NCBI RefSeq assembly: GCF_023657595.1
Contig: NZ_CP098323.1
Span: 520,001 to 584,000 of the forward strand
Length of the DNA stretch: 64,000 nt
Direction of reading: 5' to 3'
From: Cytobacillus firmus
GTDB taxonomy: Bacteria; Bacillota; Bacilli; Bacillales; Cytobacillaceae
Part shown: one piece after another, positions 8,736 through 15,764 of the stretch
Layout: each line of letters begins with the position of its first letter
Numbering within the stretch: position 1 is the first letter of the stretch
The notes under the pieces: generated by a model
Database searches by the model: none
What the model was told of the DNA's origin: nothing
Seen by the model: the letters and a program-made list of their open reading frames with translations, nothing else
Program-made: the position numbers and the translations under genes

Positions 8736-9925
8736 GCTTTTTAGAAAATATCAAAATGGCGCTCAGCTCATTGAAGGCGCATAAAATGAGATCGATTTTA
8801 ACCATGATCGGAATCATTATTGGTGTTGGGGCGGTCATCATTGTGGTTGCCATCGGCCAGGGCGGAGAAGCGATGCTGAAAACGCAACTGACAGGCCCGG
8901 GCAATACAGTTGAATTATTTTATCAGCCTTCTGAGGAGGAAATTCAGGCAAACCCGAACATATTTAATGAAGCTCCTTTTGACGGGGAAGATATTAAAGC
9001 ACTTGAGCAGATTCCCGAGATTAAACGGGTAGTTGCATCAAGCTCACAGTTTTCACAGGCTTCATATGGAGAACAGACTGCAGAGACTTCAACAACAGGA
9101 GTTGGTCCTGCGTATTTTGAGCTGAACAATGTGGATCTGGAAAAAGGGCGATCCTTCACGGCTGCCGATTTCCTTGGCGGACGCAGGGTGGGACTTGTCA
9201 GCTTTTCCATTCAGGAGGAGCTCTTTGACGGAAAGTCGCCGGTTGGCGAAGTGATCCGGATTGGGAACCAGCCGATTGAGATTATTGGCGTCATGGAAAA
9301 GCCGACAGGACTCTTTTCATTCGGTGTTCTGGAGATCTATGTGCCTACGAAAACATGGCAGACTATTTATGGGAAGAGTGACTTTACCCAGGTGACGCTT
9401 CAGGCAGAATCCGCTGATCAGCTTCAGACGGCTGGAAAGAAGGCTGCCAGCTTACTTAACAAGATGCATAATACAGAAGATTCTTATATGGTCATCAACA
9501 TGGAAGAAATGGCAGAAGGAATCGGCCAGATTACAAAGGTCATGACGTTAATCATCGGCAGTATCGCCGGCATCTCGCTGTTTGTCGGCGGAATTGGCGT
9601 CATGAATATCATGCTCGTATCTGTAACGGAACGAACGAGGGAAATCGGTATCCGTAAAGCACTCGGAGCGACCAGGGGACAAATTATGGGGCAGTTTTTA
9701 ATTGAATCTGTCACCCTGACCTTGATCGGCGGAGTGCTGGGGATCCTGCTGGGCTGGGGTTCAGCATCTCTCATTTCATTCTTTGCGGGCTGGCCATCGC
9801 TCATTTCCTGGCAGGTCGTCACCGGAGCCCTATTCTTTTCAATGGCGATCGGCATCATCTTCGGTCTGCTGCCGGCGAATAAAGCCTCTAGGCTGAGTCC
9901 GATTGAATCTTTGCGGTATGAGTGA
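8732..9925 (+). CDS. yknZ: YknZ, MacB-type ABC permease
   Basis: 397 residues: an N-terminal helix (about 20-40), a large external domain of about 230 residues, then three C-terminal helices of the FtsX type with the hallmark ERTREIGIRKALGATRGQI. This is the mechanotransmission permease that pairs with YknY and YknX. In B. subtilis the complex gives resistance to the cannibalism toxin SdpC; here the same role is inferred. Confidence 0.9.
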   Translation: MSFLENIKMALSSLKAHKMRSILTMIGIIIGVGAVIIVVAIGQGGEAMLKTQLTGPGNTVELFYQPSEEEIQANPNIFNEAPFDGEDIKALEQIPEIKRVVASSSQFSQASYGEQTAETSTTGVGPAYFELNNVDLEKGRSFTAADFLGGRRVGLVSFSIQEELFDGKSPVGEVIRIGNQPIEIIGVMEKPTGLFSFGVLEIYVPTKTWQTIYGKSDFTQVTLQAESADQLQTAGKKAASLLNKMHNTEDSYMVINMEEMAEGIGQITKVMTLIIGSIAGISLFVGGIGVMNIMLVSVTERTREIGIRKALGATRGQIMGQFLIESVTLTLIGGVLGILLGWGSASLISFFAGWPSLISWQVVTGALFFSMAIGIIFGLLPANKASRLSPIESLRYE

Positions 9926-9933
9926 TTAATAAA

Positions 9934-9970
9934 GAGGCTATCTTCGGCTGAGACTGGAGGTAGTCTTTTG
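9934..9970 (+). terminator. Probable terminator after yknZ
   Basis: AGGCTATC can pair, with G-U pairs, with GGTAGTCTT, and a short T run follows. The stem is imperfect, so this is a moderate call. Confidence 0.4.
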
Positions 9971-9985
9971 TTTGAGGTGAACACA

Positions 9986-10687
9986 ATGATTCAATTAAAT
10001 AGCATTTTTGTATTGTTTATATTAACCTTACTTGCGCGGTATTTGGTGTATGGAGCATTCGAACCCGCTATGTTTGCGGCTGCCTTTTTGTTTCCTGCTG
10101 CATCCATTGTGATTTTTTTCATTAGTAAGAGACTTGCAGACAGGGAGCGGGCTTATCAGCCGAAATCAAAGGATGGCTGGTCATTTTATCACATCCAAAA
10201 GTCGTTAATGATTGAAAAGCCGCTTTTTAAAGGACAAAATCTGAGAGGATACGTAAAACGGTATTTTCCTCAGAGATGGCAGTATGTCTTAGGAGATAGC
10301 TTCGATTTAATTTGGTATTTGTCTTTTGAAGTACGCATTGACCAGGATTTGTATGATGTACGCTGGTATCGTAAAAAGTGGATAAGCCAACAGGATCAAT
10401 GGAGGATCTATAAGAACGGAATCCAAATAGGAGAAGCTCATACAGTCATCACCTTAAAGAATGCAGCAAAATTAAAAGAAGCTATTGAATACAGACTTCA
10501 TGACGTTTCTTATATATCCTCTGCGTCATCGGTTATGTCTGCCATTACTTTATCCAGAGAAACAGCCGTGCTTGGCAGATTAAAACGGAGTCATATCATT
10601 AGCGGTGTTCAGGAAATCAATGTAGAGGATAACAATCCCGACTATCTTGTTGCATTAATCATTCATTCTTTTTATTTTAAAAACTGA
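9986..10687 (+). CDS. Uncharacterised membrane-anchored protein
   Basis: 233 residues. Two N-terminal helices (about 5-20 and 27-45) are followed by a soluble domain rich in aromatic residues and beta-strand patterns, with paired Trp/Tyr and Arg residues (DVRWYRKKW, QWRIYKNG). The alternation of short strands and a late helix somewhat recalls the tubby-like YxjI fold, but I cannot assign it. GAGGTG stands 6 bases before ATG 9986. It is probably not part of the yknWXYZ transcript, given the hairpin between them. Confidence 0.6.
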   Translation: MIQLNSIFVLFILTLLARYLVYGAFEPAMFAAAFLFPAASIVIFFISKRLADRERAYQPKSKDGWSFYHIQKSLMIEKPLFKGQNLRGYVKRYFPQRWQYVLGDSFDLIWYLSFEVRIDQDLYDVRWYRKKWISQQDQWRIYKNGIQIGEAHTVITLKNAAKLKEAIEYRLHDVSYISSASSVMSAITLSRETAVLGRLKRSHIISGVQEINVEDNNPDYLVALIIHSFYFKN

Positions 10688-10762
10688 TTCAATGCGTTTT
10701 ACCTATAAGCAATCCGGTAATATAGTAAAATAGAACTATTGCATAATAAGGGTGTGCTTAGA

Positions 10763-11764
10763 ATGAGCTGTAATGCTTGTATGGTAGAGGATTTGCGCTT
10801 TGAGGTAAAGGCAGATGGTGAACAGAATTGCCGAATGTTTTCAAGTGTTGCTGAGCATTTGGAGCGAAAAGGTGTTTTGGTGGAAGCTGAATCAGACCGG
10901 TTCATTCTGAAGGAAGACGGCATGCGGGATTTTCTTGATTTTTGCAGGGACCATATGGAAGCTGAATATATCAGCTTCAGGGCGGGTGATGAAGTCTGGC
11001 GCCCCATTGCGGAGGCTGCTGAGATCCTGGATAGCCAGTGGATTGATGAAGTGATTGCCAATGGGCTGGTTACCTGTCATGCACAGCCGATTCTCAATGG
11101 AGAGGAAGAAGTGTTCGCCTATGAAATGCTGGCGAGATTTTACCGGGATGATGGGTCGGTGATTTTTCCGGGAGAAATATTTGGTGCAGCCAGAAAGCGC
11201 GGGAGGTTGTATGCGCTCGATCGATTGTGCAGGATGACGGCGGTCAGGTTTGCTTCGTTTATCGATAAAAAGGCGTTTATCAATTTTATTCCTACAAGCA
11301 TTTACTCACCGGAGTTCTGCTTGAAATCAACGGTACAGCTTGCGAACCGCTTAGGTGTGGATCCAAATCGGCTCGTATTTGAGGTAGTGGAAACAGATAA
11401 AGTGGAGGATACGGATCATTTGAAAAGAATTCTCGCTTATTATAGGGAAAAAGGATTCTGCTATGCACTTGATGATGTGGGCGCCGGGTTCAGCACGGTC
11501 GAGTTATTGAGCGAGCTTCAGCCCCATTATATGAAGCTGGATATGAAATATGTTCAGGGCGTGTCAACAGATCCAGAAAAACAGAAAACAGCGGAAGCTA
11601 TTTTACAGCAGGCATTTAAGATGGGGTCCGTCCCGCTTGCTGAAGGGATTGAAACCCGGGAAGACTTTGAGTGGCTCCGGGACAGAGGATATCAGCTGTT
11701 TCAGGGGTATTTGTGTGGAAAACCTGCGCCGATAGCAAAAAAAGATAAGGTATCAGTAAAGTAA
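10763..11764 (+). CDS. EAL-domain cyclic-di-GMP phosphodiesterase
   Basis: 333 residues. The N-terminus (1-90) is a small domain opening with MSCNAC, a possible Cys pair; the EAL domain follows at about 95-325. The usual EAL triplet reads EML (YEMLARF), keeping the Glu. The other catalytic positions are present: Asn in FINF, the Glu pair in FEVVETD, DDVGAG, Lys in MKLD, Glu in AEGIE and Gln in FQGY. It therefore looks catalytically competent. No GGDEF domain is attached. AAGGGTG lies 8 bases before ATG 10763. It is monocistronic, and its input signal is unknown. Confidence 0.85.
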   Translation: MSCNACMVEDLRFEVKADGEQNCRMFSSVAEHLERKGVLVEAESDRFILKEDGMRDFLDFCRDHMEAEYISFRAGDEVWRPIAEAAEILDSQWIDEVIANGLVTCHAQPILNGEEEVFAYEMLARFYRDDGSVIFPGEIFGAARKRGRLYALDRLCRMTAVRFASFIDKKAFINFIPTSIYSPEFCLKSTVQLANRLGVDPNRLVFEVVETDKVEDTDHLKRILAYYREKGFCYALDDVGAGFSTVELLSELQPHYMKLDMKYVQGVSTDPEKQKTAEAILQQAFKMGSVPLAEGIETREDFEWLRDRGYQLFQGYLCGKPAPIAKKDKVSVK

Positions 11765-12083
11765 TGAAGAAAATGACTGTATTTTGCAAATCTAAACCAA
11801 ACTCTATTGTTTTTTTCTATCTGGAAATATTATGTGCGGATAGCTGAAAAATATATGCATTTAAAATTTTTTCTGTGCGGAAAGAAAAATTTATGTGCGT
11901 TCAGTTTTTTGAAGGTTCTTCCTGGATCAGGATCAGAGGTTTTTCATGTTTTGCCGTATAAGAACTGAAAAATTTTTATGTAATCTATCCGCAATATATG
12001 TAACCTTCCACTCATGTTTATATTGCAGACTCAGGGGAATAGTCTGAATAGAAACATATTACTGCAAAAGGAGATGACATCAC
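11765..12083 (+). other. Intergenic region with spaced TGTGCG elements
   Basis: About 320 bases without a gene. TGTGCG occurs at 11833, 11874 and 11894, so the copies are 41 and 20 bases apart, close to whole turns of the helix. The stretch is otherwise AT-rich and ends in the AAAGGAGAT ribosome site of the next gene. No RNA family is recognised. Confidence 0.35.
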
Positions 12084-12371
12084 ATGAAATATAAAAATCT
12101 ACTTCTATCGATTCCATTGGGAGCAGGATTATTGCTAGCAGGATGTGCTTCTGAGCAGGACCCGCCTCCTGAAGATGAGGAAAACATGGAAATGGAAAAC
12201 CAGGAAGATAACCAGGAACCAGATGTAACAGAAGAGCCTAGTGAAGAAAATATGGATGAAGAAGAACCGGATTTAGATGAAGAACCTTCTGAAGAACAGG
12301 GAGGCTCCGGTATGGATGAAGAAGAGCCAGATATGGATGAAGAGCCATCTGAAGAGAATAATAATCAATAA
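12084..12371 (+). CDS. Small highly acidic repeat lipoprotein
   Basis: 95 residues. A lipoprotein signal ends in LLLAGC, so Cys near residue 20 should be lipidated. The mature part is almost entirely Glu, Asp, Asn and Pro, built from an imperfect repeat of the type DEEEPDxDEEPSEE, two copies of which flank a GGSG linker. Such a tail would be disordered and strongly negative at the outer face of the membrane; cation binding is possible but unproven. Strong AAAGGAGAT ribosome site. No family recognised. Confidence 0.75.
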   Translation: MKYKNLLLSIPLGAGLLLAGCASEQDPPPEDEENMEMENQEDNQEPDVTEEPSEENMDEEEPDLDEEPSEEQGGSGMDEEEPDMDEEPSEENNNQ

Positions 12372-12385
12372 ATAAACATGACCTG

Positions 12386-12415
12386 AAAACAGCATCCGAT
12401 ACGGATGCTGTTTTC
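12386..12415 (+). terminator. Terminator after acidic lipoprotein
   Basis: AAAACAGCATCCG pairs perfectly with CGGATGCTGTTTT across a three-base loop. Confidence 0.85.
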
Positions 12416-12439
12416 GTGCAGAAATAAAGTCAGCAATAT

Positions 12440-12472
12440 AAAAAGGTTCAAAGGGTAATTATCCTTTGAACC
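12440..12472 (-). terminator. Terminator of the YflT-like gene
   Basis: GGTTCAAAGG pairs with CCTTTGAACC; on the minus strand the stem is followed by TTTTTATA. Confidence 0.85.
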
Positions 12473-12490
12473 TGTTAAATTTATTATGAT

Positions 12491-12838
12491 TTAGTATCCT
12501 AAGAAGCTGCTTTGGTTATCATCTTTGCAAATCAGCAGAATTTTGCCTTCATCAAGCGTTTTTTCATATGTTTCTGCCTCAGCTTGAGATAGTCCAATTT
12601 CCTCCATTTTAGTACGAAGTTCATCTCCCTGGCTTTGGAACATATTTTTGAAAGCTGTACCCATCCCAGTTTCATCCACGCCAATTTTTTTAGCTTCAGA
12701 GTGGTCGGCTACCGTATCAGTTATGCTATCATCATGTGCAAGAACGAACACTTCATTTTCTGCGACACCTCTGCCATGCAATGAATTGGCTGCTTGAACA
12801 GCTTCATTAATTGTACTAAACTCTTTTACTAATGCCAT
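12491..12838 (-). CDS. YflT-family general stress protein
   Basis: 115 residues. The N-terminal ferredoxin-like pattern (VKEFSTINEAVQAANSL, ENEVFVLAHD), central Gly-rich turn (VDETGMGT) and C-terminal KILLICKDD match the YflT domain of heat-induced and general stress proteins. In B. subtilis such proteins belong to the sigma-B regulon; a weak sigma-B-like promoter is present upstream. Molecular role unknown. Monocistronic between two terminators. Confidence 0.8.
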   Translation of the reverse strand: MALVKEFSTINEAVQAANSLHGRGVAENEVFVLAHDDSITDTVADHSEAKKIGVDETGMGTAFKNMFQSQGDELRTKMEEIGLSQAEAETYEKTLDEGKILLICKDDNQSSFLGY

Positions 12839-12876
12839 TTAAACCTCTCCTTATCTATTTGAGATATATAAGTTAT

Positions 12877-12902
12877 TTACACTTTTTATATAGTGAATAA
12901 AC
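12877..12902 (-). promoter_or_regulatory. Candidate sigma-B promoter
   Basis: On the minus strand GTTTAT is followed after 14 bases by GTGTAA, one mismatch from the GGGTAA-type -10. It is supported mainly by the stress-protein identity of the gene. Confidence 0.25.
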
Positions 12903-13000
12903 ATGAAGGAGGGTTCACGATGGAATATTCCAGAAATTAGAGGGGATATTCTCAAAAACGAAGAATACTTTTCTTATAACTTTTAATAAGGGGAAAGACT

Positions 13001-13519
13001 ATGGACATTAAAACAAAGAGATTAACCGTAAGAAAGTTCAAGTCAGAAGACTGGCAGGCAGTTTATGAGTACACATCAAATCCAGAAGTAATGAAATACA
13101 TTCCAGGTGGTATTTTTACAGAAGAAGCTGCTAAAGAGTTTATCCGTAAGAATTCCGAAAAAGCTGAGCATTTTCCCGTTTTTCTGAAAAATGAACGGGT
13201 ACTGGTTGGCCATGTTGCTTTTCATAAGTATTTTGGCGATCATACTTTTGAAATTGGCTGGGTATTTAATCCCGAGTTTTATAATAAAGGCTACGCATCA
13301 GAAGCAGCATATGCAGTGCTGAAATATGGCTTTGAAGAACTTGGCGTTCACCGGATTATTGCAACCTGCCAGCCAGAGAACCCGCCGTCTTACCGGGTGA
13401 TGGAGAAAATCGGCATGAAGCGGGAAGGCTTTTTCAAAAAGTGCATTCCACATGGGGATGAGTGGTGGGATGAATATTATTATGCGATTTTGAAGGAAGA
13501 ATGGAATTCAGATAAATAA
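13001..13519 (+). CDS. RimJ/RimL-type GNAT acetyltransferase
   Basis: 172 residues. The start MDIKTKRLTVRKFKSEDW is typical of the RimJ/L branch; the acetyl-CoA loop lies in NPEFYNKGYASEA, and HRIIATCQPENPPSYRVMEKIGM is the conserved C-terminal half. These enzymes acetylate N-termini of ribosomal proteins or small amines, and the substrate here is unknown. It stands alone between the stress gene and a DUF1540 gene. Confidence 0.85.
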   Translation: MDIKTKRLTVRKFKSEDWQAVYEYTSNPEVMKYIPGGIFTEEAAKEFIRKNSEKAEHFPVFLKNERVLVGHVAFHKYFGDHTFEIGWVFNPEFYNKGYASEAAYAVLKYGFEELGVHRIIATCQPENPPSYRVMEKIGMKREGFFKKCIPHGDEWWDEYYYAILKEEWNSDK

Positions 13520-13576
13520 AGGGCCATGTATATCACCATCCTGATTTGAAGAAAATATGGCCAGGAGGTGATTTAC

Positions 13577-13732
13577 ATGGCTAAAGATGTTCTTTGTGAA
13601 GTAAATAACTGCACTTATTGGGAACAGGGAAATAAGTGCGCTGCAGAAGCTATTTATGTTGTCAGCCATAAAGGCAAGCACGCTTCCAACAGCAAAGAAA
13701 CAGACTGTAAAACGTTTGAGCCGACAATGTAA
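13577..13732 (+). CDS. DUF1540 small Cys-rich protein
   Basis: 51 residues with four conserved Cys in the arrangement CEVNNCTYW, CAAEAIYV and TDCKTF, which is the DUF1540 signature. The Cys pattern suggests a bound metal, possibly zinc. AGGAGGTG lies 7 bases before the ATG. Function unknown; such genes are common and often duplicated in spore-formers. Confidence 0.85.
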   Translation: MAKDVLCEVNNCTYWEQGNKCAAEAIYVVSHKGKHASNSKETDCKTFEPTM

Positions 13733-13740
13733 GCCAAAAG

Positions 13741-13759
13741 GGTAACCGATCTGGTTACC
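13741..13759 (+). terminator. Short hairpin after DUF1540 gene
   Basis: GGTAACC and GGTTACC form a 7-bp stem, but the T run is poor, so terminator function is uncertain. Confidence 0.4.
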
Positions 13760-13808
13760 TCCCTGCTATTTATTATTGATAATAATTATCAGTTTCATTC
13801 AAAAAAAT

Positions 13809-14078
13809 TTACCATGCTGATTCTTTTGTTTTTCGAAGCGGAGTCAGTTTTTTCATGTTCTTAAAGATCTTATAATGGGCAGTAGCTACTTTTTCTTCTA
13901 CATAATCCAATGAATAATCACCCGATGGATCAGAAAGTTCCCCAATCGCACGTGATAAGTGATCAATGACTGTTCTGTATGATTCATTCTTCTTATGGTC
14001 TTCCTTTGAGTTCATTTCTAGCATAATGTCGTGAGCAAGGCTTTGAATTCTCCGTAAACGAATTTGCTTCGCTGGCAT
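13809..14078 (-). CDS. Uncharacterised 89-residue helical protein
   Basis: Starts at ATG 14078 behind GGGGAGG; the longer frame upstream lacks a ribosome site. The basic N-terminus (MPAKQIRLRRIQSLAHDI) is followed by an almost wholly helical, charged chain ending near MKKLTPLRK. No signal peptide or membrane segment and no family recognised. It is divergent from the attenuator-controlled acetyltransferase. Confidence 0.6.
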   Translation of the reverse strand: MPAKQIRLRRIQSLAHDIMLEMNSKEDHKKNESYRTVIDHLSRAIGELSDPSGDYSLDYVEEKVATAHYKIFKNMKKLTPLRKTKESAW

Positions 14079-14221
14079 AGTATCGCATCCTCCCCTTTTT
14101 TGCTGAATCAATATATTATATATGGCCTTTCCAAAGAAAAAATAACTGAAATCCGATGTGCGCATTTACTGGAATAATATAGTATAATGAGTGGGTCTTG
14201 TTTTTTTCTGACAATTTAGTA

Positions 14222-14335
14222 AAAGGAGGCGTTCAATATGCTAAATAAAACTTTAGTAATTTTGGATCAAAATAAGGGGAGAACGCCTAATTAAAAACAG
14301 CGTTTCCCCAAAAATGTGAAAAGGGGAAATTTTTT
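14222..14335 (+). promoter_or_regulatory. Putative ribosome-mediated transcription attenuator
   Basis: Downstream of a TATAAT (14183-14188) lie four mutually exclusive segments. Segment 1 AGGCGTTC (14227-14234) pairs with 2 GAACGCCT (14281-14288). Segment 2, as GGGGA-G-AACGC (14276-14286), pairs with 3 GCGTTTCCCC (14300-14309). Segment 3 TTTCCCC (14303-14309) pairs with 4 GGGGAAA (14323-14329), followed by six T: a terminator that also hides the GGGG ribosome site of the acetyltransferase starting at 14336. A short leader gene (14238-14294) spans segment 2. A ribosome stalled early on the leader would free 2 to pair with 3 and allow readthrough. Mechanism is inferred; the pairings are seen directly. 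Confidence 0.7.
14238..14294 (+). CDS. 18-residue leader peptide of the attenuator
   Basis: ATG follows an AAAGGAGG ribosome site at 8 bases. The product is MLNKTLVILDQNKGRTPN. Its last third overlaps attenuator segment 2, so translation of the leader must affect which hairpin forms. There is no run of a single regulatory amino acid, which argues for drug- or peptide-induced stalling rather than amino-acid starvation. Confidence 0.6.
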   Translation: MLNKTLVILDQNKGRTPN

Positions 14336-14788
14336 ATGAATACTGGCAAAGTGAAAATTGAAGAAGTAACAGCAGACAATTGGTATGATTGCTGTTTATT
14401 GGAGCTTTCAGAGGAACAAAGAGCTTATATGGAGCCTAATGCTGTTTCCATTGCGCAATCTAAATTTGAAACAGCGCTTAGACCGTATGTGATTTACTTG
14501 GAAGATGAAGCTGTCGGCTTCTTAATGTTTAATACATGTTTAGAAGAATTGGATGCGTACTGGATTTACCGCATTATGGTTGATAAGGAACACCAAGGCA
14601 GGGGAATAGGCAAAAAAGCGACAGAACTGATGATTGCTGAGATGTCGAAACTGCCGAATGCTAAAAAACTTGCAGTAGGCTACCATCCGCAGAATCTTGG
14701 GGCACACCATCTTTATGCAAGTTTGGGATTTGCAGATCATGGCCACCGATTTGGGAAGGAAATGGCGGTTGTGAAAGATTTAGACTGA
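14336..14788 (+). CDS. GNAT acetyltransferase, spermidine/drug type
   Basis: 150 residues with the acetyl-CoA motif VDKEHQGRGIGKKA and the C-terminal pattern HHLYASLGFADHG. Overall it resembles the BltD/PaiA polyamine acetyltransferase branch, in which some members modify antibiotics. The gene starts directly at the end of a terminator hairpin that holds its ribosome site, so expression should depend on the upstream attenuator. Substrate unknown; the regulatory layout hints at a ribosome-targeting compound. Confidence 0.8.
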   Translation: MNTGKVKIEEVTADNWYDCCLLELSEEQRAYMEPNAVSIAQSKFETALRPYVIYLEDEAVGFLMFNTCLEELDAYWIYRIMVDKEHQGRGIGKKATELMIAEMSKLPNAKKLAVGYHPQNLGAHHLYASLGFADHGHRFGKEMAVVKDLD

Positions 14789-14810
14789 GTAACAGGAGGG
14801 GAGATGCAGA

Positions 14811-14978
14811 ATGAAAGTGGGAATGGCCCTTTTTTTTGGAGGGCTGATTTTGCTTATGTCCGGCATCTTTCTATCTGCCTATTCGGCAATCGCCGGCAGC
14901 TTCATGGGGATCTTCGGAGGCATGATGATGGGAAGTTCTTCTTATTTCCTGGCGAAAACAGGGAAGAAGGCAGGTTAA
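14811..14978 (+). CDS. 55-residue two-helix membrane protein
   Basis: AGGAGGGG precedes ATG 14811. Two hydrophobic stretches (MALFFGGLILLMSGIFLSA and a Gly/Met-rich second one, IAGSFMGIFGGMMMG) end in a basic tail. It begins 23 bases after the acetyltransferase and may be cotranscribed with it. No family recognised. Confidence 0.55.
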   Translation: MKVGMALFFGGLILLMSGIFLSAYSAIAGSFMGIFGGMMMGSSSYFLAKTGKKAG

Positions 14979-14983
14979 GAGAT

Positions 14984-15145
14984 ATGGAATTTATGATTTT
15001 TTTATTTGTTTTCTTTATTTTTCTGGCAATCAGTTCAGTGATGAATGTGTTATTCAAGATGACTGAAAAAAAGCATTGGGGCATGTCAGTGCTGCTGAGC
15101 CTGGTGTTAGCTGTCATAACAATTTCCATTTTGGGGATTAAATAG
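14984..15145 (+). CDS. 53-residue two-helix membrane protein
   Basis: Begins 5 bases after the previous small gene and is followed by a good terminator, so the two probably form the tail of one transcript. Helices at about 3-22 and 35-51 flank a basic loop (KMTEKKHWG). The ribosome site is weak, which fits translational coupling. No family recognised. Confidence 0.5.
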   Translation: MEFMIFLFVFFIFLAISSVMNVLFKMTEKKHWGMSVLLSLVLAVITISILGIK

Positions 15146-15153
15146 GAAATGAA

Positions 15154-15179
15154 GTCCGGGGAAGATTCCCGGGCTTTTT
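15154..15179 (+). terminator. Terminator
   Basis: GTCCGGG and CCCGGGC close a GC-rich stem followed by five T. Confidence 0.8.
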
Positions 15180-15243
15180 ATGTGTATAAAAACGCATAGG
15201 AAACACAAACTTTAGGTATCTTACAACGAAAAGGTGATGAAAA

Positions 15244-15387
15244 ATGGATAAAGAATATCAATTTGCAAATTTGTCCGACGGGGATCTGAAGCAGGTGCAT
15301 AATCTGGAAAAACGCTTAAGTGAGGAAAAGGGAGAAGAAGTAATTCTCATTGCTTATCATGATCAGAAAGAGAATCAAAAGCATTAA
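15244..15387 (+). CDS. 47-residue soluble acidic protein
   Basis: AAAGGTGATG lies before the ATG. The product (from MDKEYQFANLSDGDLKQVHN) is charged and mostly helical, ending in a short strand VILIAYHD. It resembles short uncharacterised Bacillus proteins but no family name can be given. A bidirectional terminator follows at once. Confidence 0.5.
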   Translation: MDKEYQFANLSDGDLKQVHNLEKRLSEEKGEEVILIAYHDQKENQKH

Positions 15388-15390
15388 AAA

Positions 15391-15438
15391 CGACAAAAAA
15401 ACGCTTAGGAATCTCCTTTCCCAAGCGTCTTTTTGTCT
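15391..15438. terminator. Bidirectional terminator
   Basis: ACGCTTAGG pairs with CCCAAGCGT and is flanked by GACAAAAAA and CTTTTTGTC, so both convergent genes can use it. Confidence 0.8.
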
Positions 15439-15443
15439 ATAAT

Positions 15444-15743
15444 TTATTTTTTATCTGCAGGTTTCGCATCATATACTTTCACCTGAGGTGGTACAGCAAA
15501 ATATTTAGGAGCTTTTGCCGTAAAGGATGTAAAGTGTTCAGTCTGGTTGTGGAACTTCACAGCATCCATATCCTTCCACAATTCCACCATAGTATAGGCA
15601 CCCGTTTTTTCTGTATCTTTTACAAGGTCATAAGAGATATTGCCTTCTTCTGATCTGGAAGACTCGATTAGCGGACGGATTTCAACAAGAAAATCATCTT
15701 CTTTATCAGTTTGTATTTGGAAGCCAGCATGAATAATGATCAT
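15444..15743 (-). CDS. ABM-fold quinol monooxygenase-like protein
   Basis: 99 residues of the antibiotic-biosynthesis-monooxygenase (YgiN-like) dimeric fold: MIIIHAGFQI strand, helix, EGNISYDLVKD, and YTMVELWKDMDAVKFHNQT before a closing strand. It is third in a minus-strand unit with a nitroreductase and a MarR regulator, so it probably acts in quinone or electrophile detoxification. Substrate inferred from family only. Confidence 0.8.
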   Translation of the reverse strand: MIIIHAGFQIQTDKEDDFLVEIRPLIESSRSEEGNISYDLVKDTEKTGAYTMVELWKDMDAVKFHNQTEHFTSFTAKAPKYFAVPPQVKVYDAKPADKK

Positions 15744-15764
15744 GTTGCATTTCTCCTTTGTGAG

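Noticed and set aside
9484-9984. Minus-strand 166-codon frame opposite yknZ
   Set aside because: Antisense shadow of the FtsX-like permease domain.
12903-12995. Short plus-strand peptide frames before the GNAT gene at 13001
   Set aside because: A 27-codon and a shorter frame exist, but no pairing stems or terminator link them to the acetyltransferase.
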